Shown here piece after piece: positions 36,367-45,530 of a stretch of 64,000 bases of DNA. Each line of letters starts with the position of its first letter. Positions within the stretch are counted from its first letter, which is position 1. A program made the position numbers and the translations under genes. This DNA comes from Pseudobacter sp. (GTDB taxonomy: Bacteria; Bacteroidota; Bacteroidia; Chitinophagales; Chitinophagaceae): contig JAFIGX010000012.1 of the NCBI GenBank assembly GCA_017849455.1, forward strand, positions 50,747 to 114,746, given 5' to 3'. The notes under the pieces were generated by a model that was given only the letters and a program-made list of their open reading frames with translations, made no database searches and was not told the DNA's origin.

Positions 36367-38586
36367 ATGCATTTCACTATGGTCATTTCAATTTCAAAAT
36401 TAAAGTATGACTTCCCGGCCGGGTTAGTAGTATTCCTTGTAGCACTTCCCTTATGCCTGGGTGTTGCGCTTGCATCAGGAGCCCCTTTACTATCGGGAAT
36501 TATTTCCGGCATTATTGGCGGTATAATGGTAGGTCTTTTAAGCGGATCGCATACCAGTGTAAGCGGGCCAGCTGCGGGGCTTGCAGCTGTAGTGCTGGCT
36601 TCCATTACCAAGCTGGGTAGTTTTGAAGTGTTTTCGGCTGCGCTGTTAATTGCAGGCTTTTTACAATTAGGGAGTAGTCTGTTAAAAGCTGGGGTTATTG
36701 CCAACTATATGCCCTCGAATGTTATAAAAGGATTATTGGCGGCCATTGGAATACTACTTATTATAAAACAAATACCACAGGCTTTGGGTTATGATAATAC
36801 TCACCAGGATGATTTTTCCTTTGTGCAGGCAAATGGGGAAAACACCTTTTCACATTTGTTCAATACTTTTTTTCATCTGACACCTGGCGTGGTAATCATT
36901 AGTTTGGTTTCCATACTTGTGTTAATTTTTTGGGATAAACCCCCGCTTCATAAAATTAAAGTTTTCCCCGCTTCACTTTTTGTAGTGTTGCTGGGTATTG
37001 GTTTAAACGAAGCATTCCGTGTATTTATTCCGGTATTGTATCTGCAACCCGTACACCGTGTAAACATTCCTGTAACCAGTCTTGCCGATTTGTCCTCCTT
37101 TTTAAAATTTCCTTCCTTAAGCGCCTTTGGCAATTTAAATGTGTGGTTGACCGGGATAACTATTGCCATTGTGGCTTCGCTGGAAACTTTGTTAAATCTG
37201 GAGGCCGTTGATAATATAGACCCACATAAACGGCAATCACCTGCTAACCGGGAATTGGTGGCGCAAGGTGTTGGCAATATGATAGCCGGCATTGTTGGCG
37301 GTATTCCTATAACCTCTGTTATTGTTCGTAGTTCAGTTAACATTAATGCGGGTGTACAAACAAAAACATCGGCTATCATTCATGGTATATTTTTACTCCT
37401 GGCTATTTTGTTCTTAAGCCCTTTTATCAATTTAATACCATTTGGTTCACTGGCTGCTATCTTAATTATTACAGGTTATAAGCTTGCCAAAGTATCCATC
37501 TTTAAAGAAATGTATGCGAAAGGATTGAATCAGTTGATTCCGTTTGTTGTTACTATTGTAGCCATCATATTTACAGACTTGCTCATCGGCATATTAATTG
37601 GCTTAGCCTTCAGTTTATTCTACCTCTTGAAAAGCAACTATAAAAATCCATTTACTATCGAAAAAGAACAGTTACATACTGGTGAAACTATCCGGATAGA
37701 ATTACCCAACCAAGTGTCGTTTTTAAACAAGGCAAGTATAAAAGATACGCTTTGGTCTGTTCCTGAAAGTGCAAATGTGATTATTGATGCAAGCTATGCC
37801 GATTATATTGATAATGATATCCTGGAAATATTTGTTGATTTCAAAAATGTAATTGCGCCAGAAAAGAGCATTAAACTTAATATCATTGGCGTTAAAGAAA
37901 AATATCAGCTATCGGACTATATGCAATTTGTAAATGTACTCAACCGGCAGGATCAGGAAAGGCTGGCACCACAGCAGATCGTTGAGCTACTTAAAAAAGG
38001 TAACGAAAGGTTCAGACAGGGCAAGAGGAACGAAAAATATTTTCGCTACCAGATAAATGCTACTTCATCGGGGCAGTTTCCAATGGTTGTTATTGTAAGT
38101 TGTATAGATTCCAGAACATCACCCGAAATTATATTTGATTCTAATCTTGGTGATATAATCTCCATTCGCATTGCGGGCAATATTATTAATAATGAAATTA
38201 TCGGAAGCATAGAACTGGCAGTGAAAGAAATGGGGGTAAAATTGATTGTTGTGATGGGGCATTCCAACTGTGGGGCAATAGCTGCGGCAGTGCTTTCGAG
38301 AAATGAGGGAAATATTGAAGCAATAATACAAAAAATAAGACCTGCGGTGGATAAAGCCCGATTGCTTGATACACAGGTCGGCAATGGCAATGAAGGTATT
38401 TTTTATCAAAAAGTAACATATCTGAATATAGATAATTCTGTAATAAGCATTTTGAAAAATAGCCCATTTATAGGCGAGCAAAATGACAAAGGTTCTGTGG
38501 GCCTTGTTGCAGCTTATTATAATACTGCCTCAGGCGAAGTTATTTTTAATGAGTTGACTAAAAAATATGAAACAGCAAATAATTAA
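36367..38586 (+). CDS. SulP anion transporter fused to beta-carbonic anhydrase
   Basis: The N-terminal part (about residues 10-430) is a SulP/SLC26 membrane transporter with the typical start FPAGLVVFLVALPLCLGVALASG and about 12 helices. A short STAS-like domain (about 440-515) follows, then a C-terminal beta-class carbonic anhydrase (about 530-739). The anhydrase has its zinc ligands Cys579, His632 and Cys635 and the Asp581-Arg583 dyad (SCIDSR and GHSNCGAI). The fusion should couple bicarbonate transport to CO2 hydration at the inner membrane. A start at 36379 (MVISISKL) is equally possible. The mgtC-like gene starts 4 bp after the stop. Confidence 0.93.
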   Translation: MHFTMVISISKLKYDFPAGLVVFLVALPLCLGVALASGAPLLSGIISGIIGGIMVGLLSGSHTSVSGPAAGLAAVVLASITKLGSFEVFSAALLIAGFLQLGSSLLKAGVIANYMPSNVIKGLLAAIGILLIIKQIPQALGYDNTHQDDFSFVQANGENTFSHLFNTFFHLTPGVVIISLVSILVLIFWDKPPLHKIKVFPASLFVVLLGIGLNEAFRVFIPVLYLQPVHRVNIPVTSLADLSSFLKFPSLSAFGNLNVWLTGITIAIVASLETLLNLEAVDNIDPHKRQSPANRELVAQGVGNMIAGIVGGIPITSVIVRSSVNINAGVQTKTSAIIHGIFLLLAILFLSPFINLIPFGSLAAILIITGYKLAKVSIFKEMYAKGLNQLIPFVVTIVAIIFTDLLIGILIGLAFSLFYLLKSNYKNPFTIEKEQLHTGETIRIELPNQVSFLNKASIKDTLWSVPESANVIIDASYADYIDNDILEIFVDFKNVIAPEKSIKLNIIGVKEKYQLSDYMQFVNVLNRQDQERLAPQQIVELLKKGNERFRQGKRNEKYFRYQINATSSGQFPMVVIVSCIDSRTSPEIIFDSNLGDIISIRIAGNIINNEIIGSIELAVKEMGVKLIVVMGHSNCGAIAAAVLSRNEGNIEAIIQKIRPAVDKARLLDTQVGNGNEGIFYQKVTYLNIDNSVISILKNSPFIGEQNDKGSVGLVAAYYNTASGEVIFNELTKKYETANN

Positions 38587-38590
38587 ATAG

Positions 38591-39064
38591 TTGATAATGG
38601 ATATAAGAGTTGAATTAATAATTGTTGCCAAACTTATTGCCTCATTCCTGCTTGGAGCTTTTATTGGCCTTGACAGGGAAAAGCATGGCCTTGATGCCGG
38701 AATAAGAACTTATGCTTCCGTTTGTATTGGCGCTACTTTATTTACTGCTGTTGCGGCTCATCTTGTAAGCGATGTAGCCGCTGCTTCAAGGGTAATATCC
38801 AATATTGTTACCGGTGTGGGTTTTCTTGGGGCTGGTATTATCTATCGGAACAGCAGCGCCGGAACATCGCATGGCCTTACAACTGCCGCTACTGTCTGGT
38901 GCACAGCCGCAGTAGGAGTTGCAATAGGTCTGAATATGTTTATTATCGCCATTGTTGGGGCAATTGCATTGTATTTTCTGCTTTCATTACATCACCAGCA
39001 TTGGTATATAAGATGGAAGAAGAAAATGGTAGATAAGCATAACAAAAATGGCAACACTGATTAA
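38591..39064 (+). CDS. MgtC/SapB family membrane protein
   Basis: A 157-residue protein with about four membrane helices and the MgtC signature GAFIGLDREKHGLDAGIRT, followed by SVCIGATLFTAV and GVGFLGAGIIYRN. MgtC-like proteins affect magnesium limitation survival and ATP synthase activity in some pathogens; in most bacteria the role is unknown. Only the membrane domain is present; the C-terminal ACT-like domain of longer members is missing. It is translationally close to the SulP gene (4 bp gap) and precedes the CDF gene by 32 bp. Confidence 0.9.
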   Translation: MIMDIRVELIIVAKLIASFLLGAFIGLDREKHGLDAGIRTYASVCIGATLFTAVAAHLVSDVAAASRVISNIVTGVGFLGAGIIYRNSSAGTSHGLTTAATVWCTAAVGVAIGLNMFIIAIVGAIALYFLLSLHHQHWYIRWKKKMVDKHNKNGNTD

Positions 39065-39096
39065 TAATTTTTTTTTCGGAGTATATCTATACACTT

Positions 39097-39996
39097 ATGT
39101 CATCATTGAATTCAACATCAGCAGGAGGAAAACACAACAAGTCGCTGAAGATTGTATTTGCTATCACCGCCTCTTATCTGGTAATAGAAGTAGTAGTGGG
39201 TTTTATTTCCAATAGCCTTGCTTTGTTATCTGATGCGGCACACATGCTGACAGATGTCGGTGGGCAGGCATTGGCACTCTTTGCAATTTGGATGTCATCC
39301 AAGCCACGGAATAACCGCAAAACCTACGGATATTACAGAACAGAAATTTTTTCTGCATTGATTAACGCTTTGGTGCTGATATTTATTTCCGGCTATATTT
39401 TATATGAGGCCTGGCAACGGTTTAAAGAGCCGCCTTCCGTAGCGGGCATACCTATGCTGATAGTTGCTGTTTGTGGATTAATCATCAATCTCATTGCAAT
39501 GAGAATTTTGAAGGCCGGCTCAAAAGAAAGTATCAATATTAAAGGTGCATTCCTGGAAGTGGTAAGCGATATGCTGAGTTCGGTAGCTGTTATTGTAGCG
39601 GGGATTATTATTCTTGTTACCGGTTGGCTGTATATCGACCCCGTCATGAGTGCATTGATTGGTGTATTTATTTTACCCAGAACTTATAACCTGTTAAAAG
39701 AGTCGGTGGATATATTGCTGGAGGGGGTTCCCAAAGATGTGGATTATAGTGCAGTAGAAAAATTTATTACTCAAATACCCGGAGTGCTGTCAGTTCACGA
39801 CCTGCATATATGGACATTAACCTCGGGAGTTAACGCCTTAAGTGGACATATTATAATGAGTGCTGAAACAAACCTTTTAGTTATAAACGAGGTGACATCA
39901 TCCATTAAAAACGAGTTGATGACTACATTCAAAATTACGCATACAACCATTGAAGTTCATGTAGACAAAGAAGGCTATGTACCAAATGTTATATAA
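39097..39996 (+). CDS. Cation diffusion facilitator (CDF) family metal exporter
   Basis: A 299-residue protein with six membrane helices and a cytoplasmic C-terminal domain (about 205-299, VEKFITQIPGVLSVHDLHIW). Helix 2 carries His49-x3-Asp53 in DAAHMLTDVG. In helix 5 the second half-site reads Glu154-x3-Asp158 (EVVSDMLSSVAV) where many zinc exporters have His-x3-Asp; the Glu form is known in a subset of the family. It exchanges Zn or a similar divalent cation for protons across the inner membrane. It belongs to the metal block together with the RND pump and the P-type ATPase. Confidence 0.93.
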   Translation: MSSLNSTSAGGKHNKSLKIVFAITASYLVIEVVVGFISNSLALLSDAAHMLTDVGGQALALFAIWMSSKPRNNRKTYGYYRTEIFSALINALVLIFISGYILYEAWQRFKEPPSVAGIPMLIVAVCGLIINLIAMRILKAGSKESINIKGAFLEVVSDMLSSVAVIVAGIIILVTGWLYIDPVMSALIGVFILPRTYNLLKESVDILLEGVPKDVDYSAVEKFITQIPGVLSVHDLHIWTLTSGVNALSGHIIMSAETNLLVINEVTSSIKNELMTTFKITHTTIEVHVDKEGYVPNVI

Positions 39997-40006
39997 AAAT
40001 CAAAAA

Positions 40007-40093
40007 ATGCGAGTAAATATGAAAAATATAAAACATGGGTTTCTCAAAAACACCACACTAATTATAAACACTATTGCAGGACTTAAAAAGTAA
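40007..40093 (+). CDS. Possible 28-residue peptide
   Basis: A short open frame starting with ATG right after the CDF gene, encoding a basic, moderately hydrophobic peptide (LKNTTLIINTIAGLKK at the end). No family is known to me. It could be chance. Listed because the gap between the CDF and the NicO-like gene is otherwise unexplained. Confidence 0.2.
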   Translation: MRVNMKNIKHGFLKNTTLIINTIAGLKK

Positions 40094-40126
40094 TTATTGG
40101 GTACGTTATTTTTTTAAAATATAATT

Positions 40127-40264
40127 ATGGACAGATTAAAATTGAACAAATGGTTGAGAAATTTGTCAGCAGGAGTTGACCGGTATTCAAATTTGAAATC
40201 TATTCTCTTTACAACAGGTGATATTGTAAAGCTGGTAAAAAAGGGTGAAGAGAAGGTGAAATAG
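40127..40264 (+). CDS. Possible small basic protein (45 residues)
   Basis: ATG at 40127 opens a 45-codon frame (MDRLKLNKWLRNLSAGVD, then a Lys-rich end KLVKKGEEKVK) closed by TAG. It is amphipathic and basic and has ordinary codon use for this region. No family is recognised. It lies in the otherwise empty 340 bp between the CDF and NicO-like genes, in the same direction, so it may be a real small gene of the metal block. Confidence 0.35.
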   Translation: MDRLKLNKWLRNLSAGVDRYSNLKSILFTTGDIVKLVKKGEEKVK

Positions 40265-40338
40265 TAATCCTTATACACAAATTATATTTTCAACTTCACC
40301 GGCGAAAAAGAAGAAATACCTTATCATTTAAATAAAAA

Positions 40339-40956
40339 ATGTACAGTATCATATCAGGCACTATATTATTAGGTATTACTCATGCACTCATTCCCAACCA
40401 CTGGTTGCCGTTGGTTGTTATTGGTAAAGCTGAAAAGTGGGAAAAATATGAGTTGATGATGGTGACTGCCATTACTGCATCTGCGCATGTATTGGGTACA
40501 GCTATTCTTGGGCTTGCGTTAGGCTTAGTAGGCGCAAAACTGGCTCACCGGTATGAGGAATATGTGCATGTCATTGCTCCTGTTTTATTGATTTTATTTG
40601 GATTGATATATTTCTCCATTAATCTTCCACATCAACACCAAACAGCAATCCAGGATGTTCAGGGGTACAGGAATTCAAAAACAAGATGGATAATGATCTT
40701 TGCCGCAATGATGTTTTTATCGCCCTGCCTCGAAGTAGAAAGCCTTTTCCTTGCAGCCGGGGCCTACGGATGGAGCAACATATTGCTGCTGGCATTGGTA
40801 TATGCAATAATAAGCATTACAGGCATTATGACGCTTGTTATGTTAGCATTCAAAGGGGTTCAGGTAATGAACTCACATTTTATTGAACGTAATGAAAAGC
40901 GAATAACCGGGATGGTGCTGATCATAGTTGGCATTGTAACATTCTATTTACATTAA
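40339..40956 (+). CDS. NicO/RcnA-like membrane protein
   Basis: A 205-residue membrane protein with about six helices. The first contains LGITHALIPNHWLPLVV with a conserved HAxxxxH pattern as in nickel/cobalt exporters of the NicO/RcnA group; a histidine-containing loop (NLPHQHQ) and the late FLSPCLEVE motif in a helix also point to transition-metal handling. It is shorter than RcnA. The ATPase start follows 10 bp after the stop, so the two are probably cotranscribed and may share a metal substrate. The exact family is inference. Confidence 0.7.
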   Translation: MYSIISGTILLGITHALIPNHWLPLVVIGKAEKWEKYELMMVTAITASAHVLGTAILGLALGLVGAKLAHRYEEYVHVIAPVLLILFGLIYFSINLPHQHQTAIQDVQGYRNSKTRWIMIFAAMMFLSPCLEVESLFLAAGAYGWSNILLLALVYAIISITGIMTLVMLAFKGVQVMNSHFIERNEKRITGMVLIIVGIVTFYLH

Positions 40957-40966
40957 ATGACACTTT

Positions 40967-42955
40967 ATGACGCATAAACATGATAATGAAACAACAGAAC
41001 AGCATGAAGACTGCTGTTCAACTGGCCGGCCTGCTAAGGTGGTACCCTTTAAAACCAGTAAGGACGGCCATAAACATAATGAGGAAAGTCCCGGCTGGAA
41101 AGAATGGTGGCCTGCCGCTATCAGTTTTACCCTGTTAATAATCGGGATCGCCTTGGACAACTGGATAAAGCCGATACCAACATGGTTCAATGGGTGGTTT
41201 CGGCTAGTATTTTATGTGGTTGCTTACATACCCGTTGGAATGCCTGTTGTGGTAAAAGGGATAAAAACGGCTGCCAGGGGTGATGTATTTACCGAATTCT
41301 TCCTGATGAGTATAGCAACAATTGGTGCATTTTATGTCGGGGAATATCCTGAAGGGGTAGCGGTTATGTTGTTTTATGCAGTGGGTGAATTATTCCAGGA
41401 TGCTGCGGTCAACCGTGCTAAAAGAAACATTAAGGCCTTGCTGGACGTCAGGCCTGATAGTGCGGAGGTGTTAAGAAATGGCATTTATGTAAACGTAGAC
41501 CCCAACAGCGTAAAGGTTGGTGAGACCATTCAGATAAAAGTTGGGGAAAAGGTGCCGCTTGATGGCGAAATGTTGAGCGAGGGTAGTTCGTTCAATACTT
41601 CCGCATTAACCGGCGAAAGTAAACCTTCAACGTTTACCAGAGGAGAAACCGTTCTAGCAGGGATGATTAACCAGGAAAAGGTAATTGTGTTAAAGGTCAC
41701 CAAATTATTTAACGACAGTTCACTGGCAAGAATATTGACATTGGTGCAGGAGGCTACTACAAGAAAAGCAAAGACAGAACAATTCATCCGCAAATTTGCC
41801 AGAATATATACTCCCATTGTTGTAATTCTGGCTATCGGCATCACACTCATCCCCTATTTCTTTATTAGCAATTATATTTTCAATGACTGGCTTTACAGGG
41901 CTTTGATATTTTTAGTGATCAGTTGTCCCTGTGCGTTGGTAATCTCTATCCCATTGGGATATTTTGGGGGTATTGGTGCAGCCTCCCGCAATGGCATTTT
42001 ATTTAAAGGGTCAAACTACCTCGATTTAATGACTAAGGTTAACCAGGTGGTAATGGATAAAACAGGAACGCTTACCAAAGCAGTTTTTAAAGTGCAGGAA
42101 GTTAAAAGTTACGAAATACCTGAAGAAGACTGGCTATCGCTGGCAGCGGCTTTGGAAGCAAACTCTACCCATCCCGTGGCGAAGGCAGTTGTTGAATATG
42201 CGCCGAAAAATGCCGGCCGTATCGAGGTAAATGAATTGGAAGAAATCAGCGGTCATGGACTGAAAGGCCAAGCGGATGGAAAAGAAGTCTTGGCAGGCAA
42301 TACAAAATTGATGGATACGATGGGCGTACCAGTAAATAATGGGTTGAGAAATATAGTAGATACGATTGTTATCGTAGCAATTGATCGGAAACTGGCAGGA
42401 TACTTAACCATCGCTGATGAAATAAAAGAGGATAGTAAACAGGCGGTTGACACCCTGCATAAATTGAATGTAAAAACAACCATGCTCAGTGGCGATAAGC
42501 AGGCTGTAGTGGATAAGGTTGCCAGGTTCCTGGGCATTGACAAGGCCTACGGTGATTTATTGCCGGAAAATAAGGTGCAAAAAGTAGAAGCCCTAAAGCA
42601 GGATAAAATGAATGTAGTGGCATTTGTGGGTGATGGTATCAACGATGCACCCGTTCTTGCTTTAAGCGACGTAGGAATTGCAATGGGCGGTCTGGGAAGC
42701 GATGCCGCCATTGAAACGGCGGATGTTATAATACAAACAGATCATCCCTCCAAAATCGCTACCGCTATAAAAATTGGCAAGGCTACAAATAGAATTGTCT
42801 GGCAGAATATTGGGCTTGCATTTGGCGTAAAGTTAATTGTGCTGGTTCTTGGTGCAGGAGGCCTTGCAACCATGTGGGAAGCCGTGTTTGCCGATGTGGG
42901 TGTGGCCATGTTGGCGATATTGAATGCAGTGCGGATACAGCGGATGAAATTTTAA
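40967..42955 (+). CDS. P1B-type heavy-metal translocating ATPase
   Basis: A 662-residue pump with a short His/Cys-containing N-terminus (KHDNETTEQHEDCCSTG) in place of an HMA domain. The phosphatase motif TGES, the metal-binding CPC in helix 6 (SCPCALVISIPL, Cys320 and Cys322), phosphorylation site Asp364 in DKTGTLTK, the HP motif (STHPVAKAV) and GDGINDAPVLALSDVGIAMG are all intact. CPC together with a late helix ending in Lys and Gly/Asp residues (FGVKLIVLVLG, FADVGVAM) fits the Zn/Cd/Pb group (P1B-2). It exports metal from the cytoplasm to the periplasm, where the RND pump can take over. An IS4-type transposase remnant begins within about 45 bp of its stop. Confidence 0.95.
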   Translation: MTHKHDNETTEQHEDCCSTGRPAKVVPFKTSKDGHKHNEESPGWKEWWPAAISFTLLIIGIALDNWIKPIPTWFNGWFRLVFYVVAYIPVGMPVVVKGIKTAARGDVFTEFFLMSIATIGAFYVGEYPEGVAVMLFYAVGELFQDAAVNRAKRNIKALLDVRPDSAEVLRNGIYVNVDPNSVKVGETIQIKVGEKVPLDGEMLSEGSSFNTSALTGESKPSTFTRGETVLAGMINQEKVIVLKVTKLFNDSSLARILTLVQEATTRKAKTEQFIRKFARIYTPIVVILAIGITLIPYFFISNYIFNDWLYRALIFLVISCPCALVISIPLGYFGGIGAASRNGILFKGSNYLDLMTKVNQVVMDKTGTLTKAVFKVQEVKSYEIPEEDWLSLAAALEANSTHPVAKAVVEYAPKNAGRIEVNELEEISGHGLKGQADGKEVLAGNTKLMDTMGVPVNNGLRNIVDTIVIVAIDRKLAGYLTIADEIKEDSKQAVDTLHKLNVKTTMLSGDKQAVVDKVARFLGIDKAYGDLLPENKVQKVEALKQDKMNVVAFVGDGINDAPVLALSDVGIAMGGLGSDAAIETADVIIQTDHPSKIATAIKIGKATNRIVWQNIGLAFGVKLIVLVLGAGGLATMWEAVFADVGVAMLAILNAVRIQRMKF

Positions 42956-42996
42956 ATAATGAGCGACAGTTTCGTATATGTAAAATTAACGTTGGA

Positions 42997-43790
42997 CTAT
43001 GGTTTCAAAAATCGCAAGAAGCACATATAGCCAACCTGGCAAAATCGAATATGAACCGGGATTGTCGGATCTTCCAGGAGTTTGCCTATCATATTAATAC
43101 TGAAGCCAGGAAAATATGTCTGGAAGAAGGCAGTACTCCGTTTTCATTTTCCAATGCTGTCTATACAATCGATTCCACCATCATCGATCTTTGTCTCAAT
43201 GTATTCTGTTGGGCAACTTTTCGGAAGGCAAAAGGAGCAGTGAATATTCACACGCTGTATGATGTCAGAACCTCCATTCCGGTCTTCGTCCATATCACCG
43301 CGGGGTCTGTTCATGATACCCAGGCCATGGATGAACTTGCCTATGAGCTAGGCAGTTTTTACATATTTGACAGGGTGTACATAGATTATGAAAGACTATT
43401 CGTCATTCAGGAATCGAAGTCCTTTTTTCGTCATAAGAGCAAAAAACAACCTGAAATTCAAACGGCGATATTCCGGTCCACTTGATAAACCAACGGGAAT
43501 ACCGTGAGACCAGACCGGTGAGCTAACAGGGTTTTATTCTGTCCAGGGTTATCCTGAAAAAATACGTCGCGTTAAGTTCTACGATGAAGAGCAAAACAGA
43601 ATATTCGTGCTTTTAACAAACAATTTCCATCTAGGCGCGGAGGAAATTGCAAGCCTACATAAGCACCGATGGGAAATTGAGGTCTTCTTCAAATGGATCA
43701 AACAACACCTCAAAATAAAATCCTTTTGGGAACCATAGAAAATGCAGTCAAGACCTTTGCCGGTATGCAGTAATTTGCCACAAAGTTGTT
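42997..43790 (+). pseudogene. Decayed IS4-family transposase
   Basis: Fragments of one IS4-type DDE transposase lie in different frames. The first (42997-43485) contains the Asp-bearing VYTIDSTIIDLCL and IFDRVYIDYERLF segments. A frameshift near 43445 moves the continuation (NLKFKRRYSGPLDKPTG) to another frame, which meets an in-frame TGA at 43505-43507 and then runs on through DQTGELTGFYSVQGYPEKIR to the catalytic-Glu motif HRWEIEVFFKWIKQHLK. A second frameshift near 43730 precedes ENAVKTFAG. The N-terminal third is missing. It cannot make a functional transposase. Clear inverted repeats or target duplication were not found. Confidence 0.9.
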
Positions 43791-43807
43791 AGCTGCCTGT
43801 GCTTTTA

Positions 43808-44422
43808 TCAATCCTGTTTCATTAAGTGTTCCGGACAGTCGATTCGAAGATCATTAATTTGTAAGTCCTTTTCGAGCAGCTTGCAATAATGTTTATGCCC
43901 TTTATTGGAGGTTTGATAATAGGAACAGGTCAGACACATACGCTGTATAGTAATTATGCCTGCCTTGTTCAGATGGTTAATGATTGCCAAAAGATTCAGT
44001 AAAAGATTTGATTTTTCGTCCTGTGATAATTTGTCTATTGGCGATCGTAATTCGCTGGTAAAATAAGAGGTTTGCCTGGCAATGTCTTTGCCTTTGTTTG
44101 TCAGGTGAATTATATAACTTCTTAAATCATCAGGTTCGTATTCCTTAGTGATCATTTTTTTTTGCTCAAGCACTTTAATAGCGTCGCTGATAGTAGCTTT
44201 TGTCATGTTGAATTCACTGGCCAAATAGCTGACTTTCTTTTTTTCATCGCTGTGGTGAAGCAAAAAAATCAATACCTGAACCTGTATAGGGCTTAATGAA
44301 AACTCCTTGCTTTCCTGCCAAAGTAATACCCTGAATGCCTGAGACAATCTTTCAAGAGCGGCAACTATTTTACTTTCAATATTCTTATTTTGATAGTCCA
44401 AATTGAAATCGGAATTGCTCAT
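43808..44422 (-). CDS. MarR family regulator with C-terminal cysteine cluster
   Basis: Residues 1 to about 150 form a MarR winged-helix domain (LSPIQVQVLIFLLHHS, then YLASEFNMTKATISDAIKVL as recognition helices, wing around KEYEPDDLRSYIIHLTNKG). The C-terminal 50 residues add five cysteines and several histidines (RMCLTCSYYQTSNKGHKHYC and DCPEHL), an extension unusual for MarR proteins that could bind zinc or an Fe-S cluster. It follows the protoglobin gene by about 115 bp, so oxygen, NO or redox sensing is a plausible input, by inference. Two direct repeats just upstream may be its own operator. Confidence 0.88.
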   Translation of the reverse strand: MSNSDFNLDYQNKNIESKIVAALERLSQAFRVLLWQESKEFSLSPIQVQVLIFLLHHSDEKKKVSYLASEFNMTKATISDAIKVLEQKKMITKEYEPDDLRSYIIHLTNKGKDIARQTSYFTSELRSPIDKLSQDEKSNLLLNLLAIINHLNKAGIITIQRMCLTCSYYQTSNKGHKHYCKLLEKDLQINDLRIDCPEHLMKQD

Positions 44423-44436
44423 TTAAATACAGTTTT

Positions 44437-44470
44437 CCATTTCGTAAATGTAATAACCATTTCCCTAAAT
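44437..44470 (-). promoter_or_regulatory. Paired repeats upstream of the MarR gene
   Basis: CCATTTCGTAAAT (44437-44449) and CCATTTCCCTAAAT (44457-44470) are direct repeats 20 bp apart, each containing an ATTT/AAAT inverted half-pair. They lie 15-48 bp before the MarR start, a natural place for autoregulation, two helical turns apart. Confidence 0.35.
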
Positions 44471-44536
44471 TGTATCTTCCCATTCAGGTTTTACAGCAAT
44501 CTGGCTATCCCGGCATTTTGCAGACATGACCTTATC

Positions 44537-45118
44537 CTAAAACTCCCCTTTATTGATGTAAGGATAAGTCCAAAGAATAACAGTAAGGGTAACAGCTTTA
44601 AACCATGCATTGTGCATTCCTTCCACGTCTGATACGGAGTGGCCTTTTTTGCCGAGAAATGACTTAATGGTTGCAGTAATGGGGTAGATAAATGCTGTCA
44701 TGTAGCGATAATGTATGATAGGAACAGTGTCCACTCCGTCTGTCCGGTTTTTCTTTATGCTGTGGTGTCTTTTGGATATTTCGTACTGGTAGTTCAGCCA
44801 ATTCTGGTCGTATGGTTTTTGGCAGATGTCCAGTATCCATTGTCCGAACCTTGCTCTCACAGCAGTCAGATAGTCTATGTTAGGCTGTCCGTTCTTTGTG
44901 AAGTAGTAAACCAGGTGTTCGTTACCACCAACATAGCCATACCAGAGGTCAAGCACATCGTTGGTTTGGTCCTTTAGCACATCGCCGGCCATTTTCAACA
45001 ACCGGTCGTCATCGTCAGACCATAAAAGAGTTCTCTTCAGCAGGGCCAAATCCTGCATGGTGACTGGCGATTGTTCCAAAGTCGCCTTACCGTAGTCGTA
45101 CCCTTTGATTGTTTCCAT
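44537..45118 (-). CDS. Protoglobin-domain haem protein
   Basis: A 193-residue single-domain globin of the protoglobin / globin-coupled-sensor class: the early KRTLLWSDDDDRLLKMAGDV helix, then LDLWYGYVG, and a proximal-histidine helix with QYEISKRHHSIKKN. The C-terminal part (KAVTLTVILWTYPYI) completes the fold. No signalling domain is attached. Protoglobins bind O2, CO or NO and may sense or scavenge them. It precedes the MarR gene in the same direction, so the two probably form a sensing or detoxifying unit. The family call is firm from pattern, the ligand is not known. Confidence 0.85.
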   Translation of the reverse strand: METIKGYDYGKATLEQSPVTMQDLALLKRTLLWSDDDDRLLKMAGDVLKDQTNDVLDLWYGYVGGNEHLVYYFTKNGQPNIDYLTAVRARFGQWILDICQKPYDQNWLNYQYEISKRHHSIKKNRTDGVDTVPIIHYRYMTAFIYPITATIKSFLGKKGHSVSDVEGMHNAWFKAVTLTVILWTYPYINKGEF

Positions 45119-45530
45119 ATTAGTAGTTTATTAAAAGTTGACGGCATCATTGCCGGCATAAATATAGTTAGGATTCCTAATAATAATACACGGAAGCATT
45201 TATTTTTTTTCAAATGCCCGCAAAAATCAACCTTGTCAGCTTACCATTTCCTTGACCCAAATCGGAGCGAATGGGGATGTACAACCCTTGGAGACGGGTT
45301 AATCGCAATATATCCCTAACTTTTCTCCCATCACGGTACCCCTCTTCCGATGCGCAGGAAAGCAAATGCTGATTTGCACAAGCGTTGAATTCATTGCCTA
45401 TTGCACCTCTGGAGCAACCATTGGCATTTCAGCATCGATCCGGTCAAGAGGCTGTCTTTCGAATACAAAGGCCGCATTCTTGGCGTTTTTCATCCTTATT
45501 TCAAACTTTGGGTAATTTCGGTGGTGCCTG
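45119..45530. other. Gene-free region upstream of the protoglobin gene
   Basis: About 410 bp between the protoglobin start and the 3' end of the membrane protein gene read in the same direction. Open frames exist on the plus strand but they read as shadows without recognisable protein character. No hairpin or repeat stands out. The protoglobin promoter must lie at its left end. Confidence 0.5.

Noticed and set aside
42997..43790. Functional IS4 element
   Set aside because: At least two frameshifts and an in-frame TGA at 43505-43507 break the transposase, and the N-terminal third is missing.
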